Shown here: piece after piece, positions 42,723 through 53,000 of the stretch
How the letters are laid out: each line of letters begins with the position of its first letter
Numbering within the stretch: the stretch's first letter is position 1
Assembly: GCA_024704765.1 (NCBI GenBank)
Contig: JAKMXF010000336.1
Coordinates: 124,001 to 188,000 of the forward strand
DNA length: 64,000 bases
From: Oopsacas minuta
Taxonomy: Eukaryota > Porifera > Hexactinellida > Lyssacinosida > Leucopsacidae
Direction of reading: 5' to 3'
Notes under the pieces: generated by a model
Seen by the model: the letters and a program-made list of their open reading frames with translations, nothing else
What the model was told of the DNA's origin: nothing
Databases searched by the model: none
Translations under genes and position numbers: made by a program

Positions 42723-43589
42723 TTAATCATATGTAAATTTATTGTTGTTTTTATGAATATAAAGTAAACAAATATTTGATCTCCAAATATACTTAGAGAC
42801 CTGCTCTTGGTCTCTCTTGGACGGATTCAGTGGCTTCATGTCTTCCTCTATTTCAGGATCTACATAGAAAATGAATTCACCCTCAATAGCGTGCCTCAAC
42901 GCTCTTCTCATACAATCTGAACGCCAGGGCTCTGGAATGGGATAAGTCCCCATCTTTAAGATCTCTTCCTTCAGCCTCAGTCTTTGACATTCGTATCTCT
43001 TTACAATCACACTCTCTATTTGTTTGGGAAGATTAGGATTTAGTTTTTGAATTTTCACGATCTTTTTCTCAGCTGTCTCCTTCCACATGATGAGACCATT
43101 TAGGGAGTAGAGGGAAGGTTCTGCAAGAGTTCTCTCTATGTAGAAGAGGCTATCTTTGTAATCAATTGGTAGCACATCAATAACTAGTAGAGTTATTTTC
43201 TGCAAATGATTGTAGTATCGTTCCTTAAGCGAATCCTTGAGAAGGACAGGAAGTGTTTCACTTAACATCTTAGTTTCGAACTCTTGGTATACTGGTACTA
43301 TATCTGCTACTATTCCAATATTCACTTTTATATCATCAGCAGCTATCACATGTTCCATTTCACAAATCTAGCCTAGTAGATCCATTTTTTGTAAATGTTC
43401 TTTGTATCGCATCATCAAGGAATCTTTCAGAGGGGCAGGAATTGTTACACGTGATATCTTAATTTCGAATTCTTGGTATAGTGGTGACATCTCTTCTACT
43501 AATCCCATATTCACTTTTACATCATCTGCAGCCATTATACCGTTCATTTCTTCCAGTAAGTTAATTAATACAGCTGTATTCACTTCCAA
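42723..43589 (-). pseudogene. Unknown helical protein with duplicated domain, split by in-frame TAG
   Basis: One minus-strand frame is open from at least 43613 to 42723 except for TAG at 43368-43370. It contains two successive, clearly homologous units of about 65 residues: MAADDVKVNMGLVEEMSPLY before the stop and IAADDIKVNIGIVADIVPVY after it, each continuing with LKDSL...Y..HLQK. A longer basic/acidic C-terminal region follows (KIQKLNPNLPKQIESVIVKR, EPWRSDCMRRALRHAIEGEF). No family is recognised. The last 50 bp lie in a dispersed repeat (ttattgttgtttttatgaatat) also at 21890. The second unit has its own ATG at 43358, so a 211-residue product is possible. A 5' exon may exist, because the frame opens at a cag acceptor-like site without an ATG. 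Confidence 0.5.
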
Positions 43590-44484
43590 ACGCTCATCAG
43601 CAGTTAATGGTGTTAGCTGGCTCGTGTTTTTGCCAATTCAAAAATACTTTACATTCAGTTTTTATCTTATTTTATTAGAAATTGTGTAGCCGTTCTTTTA
43701 TAGAAAATCTCTTAGATATTATTTGTATAATTATTTAGTAATACTTTCAATGTAAGATAGCTTTCTATGTGAAGTCATGTGTTGATAATGTGGCTTATTT
43801 GACACAATCAGAGACAATAATACATAATCGTTTCTGTACAATTGAAATTTAAAAGTATAATCAGATGTTTGAAGTTATCTTATTTGTAAGAATTAATTAA
43901 TCGGGACGCGAAAACTGTTTTCTAAATGATTCTTTAAATATCGTATTTCTATGAATAAGCTCCGACAGCTAGAAATAGGCTCCAAGACTTGTGAATACAA
44001 ATTAATTCATATAAGCCTCATTTGGCTAAGCAAAAGATTAGGATAATTCTTTTCCCAAAATCACTGTTTATTTTCAAAAATTGTGACAATAATGGCCTCT
44101 AAATGAACAACTCCCGGGAGGTAATTCAGGGAAATACGGTAATCGAGTTTTTAAGTAAACAATCGGCTGACCAAAGCGAGCCAGCAGGTACATTAAACAG
44201 CAACCCCCTGTATATTTTAATGTTATGAATCCAATCGACTATTTTAAACATTATTGCCCACCCACATTACAGTCGAACCTCTGAGATAAAGTCTGTATCT
44301 CGAAGGTCCGACTGTAATGTGGGTGGGCAATATCCATCTTAAAATAAGACTCTTCATCACCGATTATATAAGCATAACTAGTGAAAAAGTTGATTATTTT
44401 AATAAAGAAAATTTTCAAACAGGAATAAAGCGAATGTAATGAGACCAAAGTTGAATAGAAATTACACATACACTATAAAATTAT
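43590..44484. other. Intergenic with a perfect-looking hairpin
   Basis: No gene seen. The hairpin at 44253-44331 is listed separately. The rest is AT-rich without recognised motifs. Confidence 0.4.
44253..44331. repeat. 79-bp near-perfect hairpin
   Basis: Left arm 44253-44288 and right arm 44296-44331 pair with three mismatches in 36; the outer 23 bp (attgcccacccacattacag and tcg) are perfect. The loop is about 7 nt. The arms contain acagtcgaacct, a Tc1-type end motif, so it may be two element ends brought together. Confidence 0.75.
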
Positions 44485-44934
44485 TTATTCTACTATAGAA
44501 GCTTTCCCATCTTTCCACGTAATAGTTTTTATCGTTGTTTTCTTATATCCACGATTAGAATACACACCAGCTAACGTAGCTTCATCACTCTTGTATCTTA
44601 TCGTCTGTTTCACCAAGTTAACTAATCTCATACCAACTTCATCAATATCTTCTAATGTTGTGTATACACATATGACTAATTGCTCAGGATTTGTTGCATT
44701 AGGATTTGGCTTCATTGTAGATACTTTAGCTCCAGTGGCTAGAAGATAACCAGATTCTACTTCTTTACTCACTTCTTCCCATAGCTCGTCCATTTTTGAT
44801 TTGTGTTTGAATACCAACCATTTGCCATAAGTATTACCTCTTGATACTACCACAGAAGGAGCCATGGCGGATAACCAATACGCCATGTCTGTTTGAGATG
44901 GTTTAAGGGATCTCATATCAATGTTACTAGCCAT
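44485..44934 (-). CDS. DUF1917 / C11orf68 (BLES03)-like protein
   Basis: 149 residues from ATG, intronless. The order GKWLVF, a helical MDELWEEVSKEVESG, AKVST, then VICVYT and IRYKSDEATLAGVYSN follows the DUF1917 pattern known from human C11orf68/BLES03, an alpha/beta protein of unknown function with an eIF4E-like fold. Human BLES03 is longer at the N-terminus; the core is complete here. No signal peptide or membrane segment, so a cytosolic protein. Assignment rests on remembered motifs; an alternative would be another eIF4E-like-fold family. Confidence 0.65.
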   Translation of the reverse strand: MASNIDMRSLKPSQTDMAYWLSAMAPSVVVSRGNTYGKWLVFKHKSKMDELWEEVSKEVESGYLLATGAKVSTMKPNPNATNPEQLVICVYTTLEDIDEVGMRLVNLVKQTIRYKSDEATLAGVYSNRGYKKTTIKTITWKDGKASIVE

Positions 44935-45192
44935 TACGATGCTAAAACAAGATACAGTAGAACTCGGAGAGGACGTACTCCTGGAAAATGTTGACCCCCA
45001 TTCCCTGTGTCATGCTTTTTCACCGTTTTGTTATACAAAAAGAGTTTGGCTGTCACACTTCGCATACCACCTTCTCCGCTTGTAGCGTTACGTAACTTTT
45101 AAATGGACTCTCATTCAAATATTCTTAACCGAATACGACCGGGAAATTTTGTGATTTTATGACGTCAACATTATAATCAACATTTTACAACT

Positions 45193-45482
45193 AAGCTAAG
45201 TTGTTTAATACGTCTTTTAACGAAGACGTATTATACGTTCAATCTACAATATTTGGTGACGTAACTAAAATTGGGCTGATTTCTGCAATATTTATTTTAC
45301 ATAAAAACAGAAGTTCTCGAATTGTTAATGAGAAATATCAGCACAGCTGACCAAATGATATAATACTTGATAATTATGTGATATATACAAGTCTAAAAAT
45401 GTCAAAATCTCATATTTCGAGATTAACCTAGACGTATAATACGTACAATAGATTACGCATAACGTATTATACAACTTAGCTA
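45193..45482. mobile_element. MITE with agctaagttgt ends
   Basis: Left aagctaagttgtttaatacgt; right acgtattatacaacttagct, imperfect inverted repeats. Internal gacgtattatacgt and gacgtataatacgt are also inverted. About 290 bp, non-coding. Confidence 0.6.
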
Positions 45483-45560
45483 CTACCAAAGTATTATATT
45501 TTTGTATATTGTTTATATAGAAATGCTTATGTTCCTTCGATTTTCAGCTATAAAGTACAG

Positions 45561-45790
45561 TAAACTGGGGCTACTTTGGCCCACTGGGTTTGCTTTAGCC
45601 CAAATATTGAAATTTTCTTACGTATCGAATAGATATTGTATTTGTATTCGAAATTGTCTATCGATATTTGAAAATTCGTTAAAAACTTGGCAAGTCATTT
45701 TCAAGTATAACACTGAATCAAATCTAATTTCTTTGAAACTTTGATATTTGGGCTAAAGCAAACCCAGTGGGCCAAAGTAGCCCCAGTTTA
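45561..45790. mobile_element. Complete MITE, same family as in eIF3a intron 1
   Basis: Long inverted ends: taaactggggctactttggc, continuing ccactgggtttgctttagccc, against the exact complement at the right. The core around cgaatagatattgtatttgt matches 29731-29954 closely. Flanked by acag / cagta. No coding capacity. Confidence 0.8.
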
Positions 45791-46144
45791 CAGTATTAAA
45801 TAAGGTGGTTTTTACAGTCAACTTTACTAATTTAGTGCAAATATGTTATATTTCATATGTTAATGTAGACAAGTCTAGAAAACTAGGACATCAAAAGACG
45901 CCGATTATACCACATAAGAGGCGGAAATTTAGTGGAAGGGGCAGTGTGGAGCGTTGCCTTACTTTAATACTTAGGAGTATATCCCTGAAGATACAATATG
46001 GAATAAGAAAAGATATTACATAATAAAATAAGCGCATGTTATTATTTGAAATATTCTATCGTAAAGATACAAAATATTATGTAAAAGGATAAATAGTTCA
46101 TTTCTAACTTATTATTCGTAAAGTGATGATGACGTCATTCGTGA

Positions 46145-46450
46145 TTAGCAACCATAGCAACAGCACATCAATATCCATACAAATATCCACCATGGACAGA
46201 AACAAGTGATGATACAGTGAAGCAGGTGGTTAGGCCTGTTATCTGTATATGTTACATGTTTAACTTCTACGTGTGGTGGGCTAGCTGGAGCTGGTGTTGG
46301 TGCATTCTGTTGGATAACAACTACCTGAGGATTAGGTGCATACATTGGTTGTGTTTGTACAGGTGCGTACATCGCTGGTTGTCCAGGTGGAGCATACATA
46401 TTTGGTTGTGCAGGTGACGGTATCTGTTGGTTATATTGAATTTGCTGCAT
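46145..46450 (-). CDS. Small proline-rich Cys-tailed membrane protein, paralogue 1
   Basis: 101 residues from ATG. A Gln/Pro/Tyr-rich N-terminal half (NMYAPPGQPAMYAP, PNPQVVVIQQNAP) is followed by a basic linker and the conserved block NRPNHLLHCIITCFCPWWIF, one hydrophobic segment, and the tail CCCYGC. The architecture recalls small tail-anchored proteins with Cys-rich ends that are palmitoylated, such as BRI3-like or CYSTM-type proteins, but I cannot place it in either. The start region (tttcccgcttgttggcta before the ATG on the plus strand) is shared with the other two genes in the array. Confidence 0.7.
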   Translation of the reverse strand: MQQIQYNQQIPSPAQPNMYAPPGQPAMYAPVQTQPMYAPNPQVVVIQQNAPTPAPASPPHVEVKHVTYTDNRPNHLLHCIITCFCPWWIFVWILMCCCYGC

Positions 46451-46899
46451 TTCCCGCTTGTTGGCTAGAGGTAGTTAATTAGGCTATTTAAAGTTATATA
46501 CTTGTCTCACATTTTACTAGTTGTATAGTTGAAAATTCAATATTTTTAATGCCCAGAGAGAATGTGGTGAGATAATCGAAGGGTGAAAATATTTATTATA
46601 TTAACTGGCCTATAACGAACGCCATGACAGTTTCCGAAGAAATTCCGGATTTTGAGAAACAAGTAATTAATTTTACATGGCATAACAAATGACAATCTCT
46701 AAATTATAACAAATGCATGCACCTTCAGTAAAAACGAAATTCGCTATCCATGGTTAAATAACAAATATTCATAAAGGGGATCATTTTCGTCAAAACAAAG
46801 TAACTAGATAAATCCCTGGTCAACTGTATACAATCAATTCCCGTGTATACAATCAACCATCAACTACATGTTGGACATGGCTATATACGTGTAAAATAC

Positions 46900-47060
46900 C
46901 CGCTTATATCGAAGTGTGGAATTGTACAAATATGGCCACAAACCGTCAAAGTAACATAATTTTCATCGGTTCTATCGAACTCCGCTTATATCGATTTAAC
47001 TCTCGAGGTACCTTGAGCTTCGATATCACGGTAGTAGCCGAGAAAATTGGTCCTTTTTTA
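46900..47060. mobile_element. MITE remnant with cgcttatatcgaag ends
   Basis: Contains tacccgcttatatcgaag and gaactccgcttatatcg with gagcttcgatatcacgg to the right. Related pieces lie in HSP90 intron 1 (50635-50702), HSP90 intron 2 (51795-51862) and eIF3a intron 1 (30410-30462). Confidence 0.45.
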
Positions 47061-47430
47061 ACCAAGGATAGTAGATGTCGTTTATCTGCTTGGCTTTTGT
47101 TCAAGGTCCTTTTGAGTCACTCGCTCGCTTTGTTGGATTGTGTATTCCCCCTGGATTAGTGACAATGCATGCTTGGCTGTTGTTCTAGGATGTTTTGATG
47201 TGGGATCGGAGAGATAATTTCACTATAACTTAGAAAACCCGAAATTCGCCATCCATGGTTAAAAACCATAACCAAAGAGGTGACAATTCAAGAGGATACT
47301 CTATGGAATAAGAAATTATAGTACATACTAAGTGTATGTTATCATTCGAAATATTTCATCCTAAAGATACAAAAATTATTAGTTCATTTCTAAATTATTA
47401 TTAGTAAAGTGATAATGACGTCATTCGTGA

Positions 47431-47685
47431 TTAGCAACCATAGCAACAGCACATCAATAGCCATACAAATATCCATAATGGAAAGAATATAGAGATGATA
47501 AAGTGAAGCAGGTGGTTTGGTCTGTTATCTGTATATGTTACACGTGTAATCTTTACGTGTGGTAGCCTAGCTGTAGCTGGAGCTGGAGCTGGTGCATTCT
47601 GTTGGATAACAACTACCTGAGGATTAGGTGCATATATGGGTTGTACAGGTGGTGGTACCAGTTGGGTATATTGATATTGCTGCAT
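47431..47685 (-). CDS. Small proline-rich Cys-tailed membrane protein, paralogue 2
   Basis: 84 residues from ATG; a shorter N-terminal half with one YAPNPQVVVIQQNAP unit instead of the three YAP units of paralogue 1. It has NRPNHLLHFIISIFFPLWIF and the identical CCCYGC end; Cys and Trp of paralogue 1 (CFCPWW) are replaced by Phe and Leu. Flanking DNA on both sides resembles that of paralogue 1 (ttagcaaccatagcaacagcac downstream), showing recent tandem duplication with a unit of about 1.25 kb. Confidence 0.7.
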   Translation of the reverse strand: MQQYQYTQLVPPPVQPIYAPNPQVVVIQQNAPAPAPATARLPHVKITRVTYTDNRPNHLLHFIISIFFPLWIFVWLLMCCCYGC

Positions 47686-48175
47686 TTCCCGCTTGTTGGC
47701 TAAAGGTAGTTAAACAAAATATTAGGAGCCGTGCTAACCTTATGTAACGCAAATCCTGGAATTTTGACACGTTATTATATAGAAAGTTCCTAAAGTTCAT
47801 GCCAAGAGTGTGTGAAAAGTTCTTAGAAAGTTCCTAACACTTTACTATGTTATTACCTCTGTTCATAATCTGGTCCCATTTCTTGAAAAGTACAGGGAAT
47901 ACAGTGTTAACACTTCTTCTTTTCTATAAAAGGGACCAGATTAACACTGCAACCCTATATCTAGAATTGTTACGTAACTATTGAATTACCCCTATCTATC
48001 CTTAAATTGCTGTTGTCAGCACTGTAGCCACAGCTTGAATAATAACCAAATAGGAAAATTATAGAAAAATCAACAACAAAGAATAAATATCAAATATTTC
48101 GTTCCTAAAGATGCAAAATACGAAGTAGAAAATACATAGTCAATCCTTATGAGCATGTGACACCATTCATCCCTC

Positions 48176-48484
48176 TTAACAACCATAACAACAGCAAATA
48201 CACAGCCATATTAGTATCCACCATGGACAGAAGAGAGTGATGATACAGTGTAGCAGATGGTTAGGTCTGTTATCTTCTATATAGGTTACATTGCTCACTT
48301 GTACAGGGGGCCTCCTAGCTGGAGGAGCCTGGTGAATAATGACTTGAGGATTAGGTGGATAGGCCGGCTGGGGAGGGGGCGCATACGTCATCGGTTGGGG
48401 AGGAGGTCCATTATTAGGATCGGTGTCAGAGTAGACTGGTGGATTAGCAGGCAGCTGCTGATATTCATACTTGTATCCCTGCAT
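48176..48484 (-). CDS. Small proline-rich Cys-tailed membrane protein, paralogue 3
   Basis: 102 residues from ATG. The most divergent of the three: MQGYKYEYQQLPANPPVYS, then PPPQP repeats, NPQVIIHQAPP, NRPNHLLHCIITLFCPWWIL and the tail CICCCYGC. Part of the tandem trio on the minus strand. The invariant parts across the three are NPQV, T(Y) before NRPNHLLH, PxWI and CCCYGC; these probably define the functional core. It starts about 1.5 kb from HSP90, divergently. Confidence 0.7.
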   Translation of the reverse strand: MQGYKYEYQQLPANPPVYSDTDPNNGPPPQPMTYAPPPQPAYPPNPQVIIHQAPPARRPPVQVSNVTYIEDNRPNHLLHCIITLFCPWWILIWLCICCCYGC

Positions 48485-48539
48485 TTATCACTTGTTGGCT
48501 AAAATATAGTTTGTCAAAAATAAAATAATTAAGAGTCGA

Positions 48540-49740
48540 ATTATAAATAAATACGTACAGTGAAACCTCAACAAAACGGGGCCTGGGAAACAGAGTGAAA
48601 GTGAATTCATATGATCATACAAATGAACCTACGCAATCGGGGAAGTTGGCAGGATCGGGAACTCTAGGCTAGGGCGTAACTAACATTGAGCCAGAGGAGC
48701 CAATTGCCTCCTCGCTTTTTCGGGCGTTGCCTCATCTCCCTTTTGTAATCGTCATTATATTGAGGCAAATATCCATCCTTGCCTCCTCGCTCTTAGATCT
48801 CTAGTTACGCCCCAGCGAGGTAGCATTTTTCGGAGTTCCTGGCACCTCGTTAGTGGAGATTACAATGTACAGTAAAACCATTAGGAAGTGAAGACCCTGG
48901 GGACTAGCCTAAACGTTCACAGATGAGAAGTGTTCACTTCTTATGACATATTGTGTGTCGCAATTGAAAACATTTGGGACGGAGAAAGGTGATCATCCTT
49001 TGGAAGGTGTACTGTACTAAGTAGCTCATGAACGGAAATTTATACGTACAGAATTGTGAAAATTTAGTAGACAGGTGTTCCTGAATGCGATCCAAAGTGA
49101 AAAGTACAACAAACTTGACACTGTCTGCTGTCAATATATAAAGACTATAATTGGGGCTCCAATCTTACGAACTGAGAAACAATGTCCTAGAACTGGGTTT
49201 CTCAACCTCAGGTTATATGTTAGGCCACTGTTTGTTGGAAACATATTTCAGCTCCACCGCCCGCATCTGATTTGGCTACTGCATTAATATCGTCATTATT
49301 TCACCATTTACTTAATGTATTCAACTACAAGTTGTATAAACTGGCTAGAGTACATTAGAAGTATCTTTTTCATAGTCTAGCTATTGCCATATCAAATTTG
49401 ACTTGAGTAATTATAATATTTTCTATGAATGAAGTCAATGAACCAATTTTCCAGCTAATACCTCACAAAATAATAAGATAATGATAATAAAACCGACCAA
49501 CCGCCCGCCCGCATGCATGTTCAGGTGGATTTAATGTGAAGCTGAAATAAGTTTCTCATTAATCATAAACGGTGTGGGGCTGTACGAGCGAATCTGGAAC
49601 TGCCAGAAAAAGCAATAACGCACTGAGATCTTGCCTAATACTAAAGTATAGTCAGCACAGCAAACAGTTAGGGAAGCTGGGTTATCATGTGCATCAATAG
49701 CCTGCTTTCCAATTTGTTCAATCCCATAATTACATCATAT
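48540..49740. other. Intergenic, MITE remnants
   Basis: Includes a Tc1-like end acagtgaaacctcaac at 48558, an element-like stretch from tacagtaaaaccattagg (48868) to ggtgtactgta (49017), and a hAT-like end tgggtttctcaacctcagg near 49195. No gene. Confidence 0.4.
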
Positions 49741-49935
49741 TTCTAGAATATTCTATACTTTTATCTTAATTAGAACATTCACAAGTCATCCTATTAGATC
49801 CACAATAATAATGTAACTAGCTTCTAGAATATTCCATCACTTCTACAGAATCTAATTCAGATTGTATTTGCACTAAAGCAGCAATAATATTCATCATATT
49901 GGATTTCTGTTGAATAATTTCGAATATTCTAGAAC
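49741..49935 (+). promoter_or_regulatory. Heat-shock element cluster upstream of HSP90
   Basis: Three arrays of alternating gaa/ttc at 5-bp spacing, the HSF1 binding pattern: ttctagaatattc at 49741-49753 and again at 49822-49834, and gaatattctagaac at 49922-49935. A half array gaacattc lies at 49773-49780. They are 90 to 284 bp before the HSP90 ATG, on the side and spacing expected for heat induction. Confidence 0.8.
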
Positions 49936-50024
49936 ATTTTCTTATATCTATAAGTTCATCATGTATTCCTTGATATCTAAATTTCATTTTACACACTCGC
50001 TACCTTTCGGCACTAATATTTACA

Positions 50025-53000
50025 ATGGCAGAAGATATGGATTCGCAATCCGAGAAGGAGACTTTCGCATTTCAAGCGGAAATAGCCCAATTGATGAGTT
50101 TGATCATCAACACGTTCTACTCGAACAAAGAAGTATTCCTTCGCGAGATGATCTCAAACAGTTCGGATGCGCTGGATAAAATTCGCTACCAGAGTTTGAC
50201 TGACCCAGAAGCACTCGATACAGAGAAAGAACTGAAGATAACGATTATTCCCGACCCCGCAAACAAGACTCTAACCATGATAGATACAGGAATTGGAATG
50301 ACGAAATCAGATCTGATCAATAACTTGGGTACAATCGCGAAATCTGGCACTAAAGCTTTCATGGAGGCTCTTCAAGTATGTTATTTCTTGTTTTATGTTT
50401 TGAATATATTTCATTGAATTTTTCGCGTAATTTCGACGTTTGCTATACCTATTTTAGTTGTGTATTTCGCCGGAATTTTACCTGTGTTTTTCCACCAATT
50501 CTTTTCGTTGTTCTAAAATTGTATTTTTGCGTTCGATTTGACCGATTTGATACTTGCCATATCTCCCAAGATTTGAATATTGCAAATTTCTGTGTCTTTT
50601 AACCCAAATATTTTTACATCGAACACGTATATCGAAATACCCGCTTATATCCAAGTAATTATCCCGGTCCCTTGAGCTTAGCTATAATGGGAGTTGACTG
50701 TAATTGATTTTATTTCGCTTACAACGAAATTATACTTTCCAACATTCCTTGGGATTTCACATGGTATCGAGGGAAAATTACTAAATTCAGGGAAATTTTT
50801 GGATATTTCTCGTATTTTTTCTGATAAAAATAGTGAAAATTCATATTATTTGCATATAAAATTAGAATTCAGGTCTTAACTTGAAAACCTTCAGATGCCT
50901 GAGATTCGTCAAAAATTTCACAATTCTATCGTGAGAAGTGCAATTTTTTATCAATAAGTTCAGGCATATTGCAGTGTTTGTAGACCCGAAATCGTGAGAG
51001 TTGAGAGCCCTGGAAATACCGCTTGTAGCAAATGAATCCTGGTTCCCTAACACTTAGTTATAACGAGAGTTTTACTATACATTTACAGGCTGGAGCTGAT
51101 ATCAGTATGATCGGTCAATTCGGTGTTGGATTCTATTCCACATACCTGGTAGGACAGCGAGTACAAGTTATAAGTAAACATAATGATGACGATCAGTATT
51201 TATGGGAGAGCTCAGCTGGTGGAAGTTTCACCGTGGTACGTGATAATAGCGAGCCATTGGGCAGAGGTACTAAAGTGATTATACACTTTAAAGAGGATCA
51301 GACGGAATTCTTGGAGGAGAGAAGGATCAAGGAAACTGTCAAGAAACACTCTCAGTTCATTTCATACCCTATCATGCTTGTTGTGAGTTTATTATTGTAA
51401 ATATGTTCATGTAATACATTTCCGTTTGGATATAATAACTTATCTCATTTTTATGACGTCATCATTATACTAGTCGCCAATTCATAGTGGTTTATTGATG
51501 ACGTAAATTTTGAAAGTGACATTGGAGTCCTCTTGAAACTGCCACGGCCATATTTTTAACCCAGAAACCTGTTTGATATGTAACTACAGTGAAACTTCGT
51601 TCATCTAACAAGGTTAATACGAATTTCAGTATAAGAGTCATAAGACAAGGAATATTTACACCAAATCTGGTTCCTATAATTGTTATTCAATTGATATTAG
51701 CCCGGGTAAAGCGAATACATTTTTACCGTTCGTTGGTGTTCATATTACTGAAGTTCTACTGTAAGGGACAATTTTGGACAGAACAGGCTTTATCAAAATC
51801 CGCTTCCATCGAAGTAATTATCGCGCTCCCTGAGCTTCGATATGACTTGAGTTACTGTACTATCAATTTCAGGTTGAGAAAGAGAAGGATGAAGAAGTAA
51901 CAGACGATGAAGCAGAAGCAGATGATGCTGATAAGAAACCAGAAGAGCCCAAGGAGGCCAAAGAAACCAAGGAAGGAGACGAGACTGACAGTACTGAGAA
52001 GAAAGATGAGGACAAGAAGGAGGGAGATGAAGCTAAACCCGACGGAGATGGTGAAGATAATAAAGTTGATATGGATGAGATTGTTGAGGATGATGATGAA
52101 GCTAAGAAAGAGCCGAAGAAAAAGACAAAGAAAATTAAGAAAAAGTACACTGATAAAGAAGAGCTGAATAAAACTAAGCCTATTTGGACACGAAGTCCTG
52201 ATGACATCACACGTGAAGAATATGGGGAATTCTACAAGACTTTGACCAATGATTGGGAAGATCATTTAGGCGTAAAACACTTTTCTATCGAGGGACAACT
52301 CGAGTTCAAGGCTTTGCTTTTCGTACCAAAACGTGCTCCTTTCGATCTGTTTGAAAATCGTAAGATGAAGAATAATATCAAACTGTATGTCCGACGAGTT
52401 TTCATTATGGAAAACTGTGAGGAAATCATTCCTGAGTATTTGAACTTCGTTAAGGGTGTTGTTGATTCAGAGGATCTGCCTCTTAACATCAGTAGAGAGA
52501 CTCTACAGCAAAACAAGATTCTTAAGGTAAATTTCAACTTATTTATATTCGAATATAATTGACGGTAGAACTCGATTAAGACGTATACCTTCGTGAAACA
52601 AATTTATACGTACTAGTAGCCAGAGACCCTGAAAAATGCTACCCTGTTTCCCCTTTCTTCCAATTTCCCGTTTGTCTAGGTTCATGAGTATGGACGACTA
52701 GGAATTCGCTCCTTTAATTTTTCACTCCATTACCAGAGGTTTCCCTTTTCCTCGGGTCCAATTAATTGAGGTTACCAAGTCTACGTACTATCCCAATAGA
52801 TATTGTATTATAGAAAGGGAACGAATTTGTTGATTTGAAAGGAAGAATTACAAATTAACGGATTTGTACCTTTGTCATAAATTATCCGAGTTAACCGTAA
52901 TTGGCCATTAGCACAACAGCCATAACTTGCTTCAATTCATCCAAGCTGCTTGCATCTTGTTAATTCTTAAAACCTATAATATACATTATTTATCCTCAAT

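Larger units (their letters stand above)
44935..46144. other. Intergenic with several MITEs
   Basis: Contains a Tc1-like end (cagtagaactcggagagg, 44955), an inverted fragment of the 40206 repeat (45127-45175), and two MITEs listed separately (45193-45482 and 45561-45790). No gene. Confidence 0.5.

Noticed and set aside
51869-52265. Long serine- or phenylalanine-rich minus-strand frames in HSP90 exon 3
   Set aside because: They are shadows of the Glu/Asp/Lys-rich charged linker.
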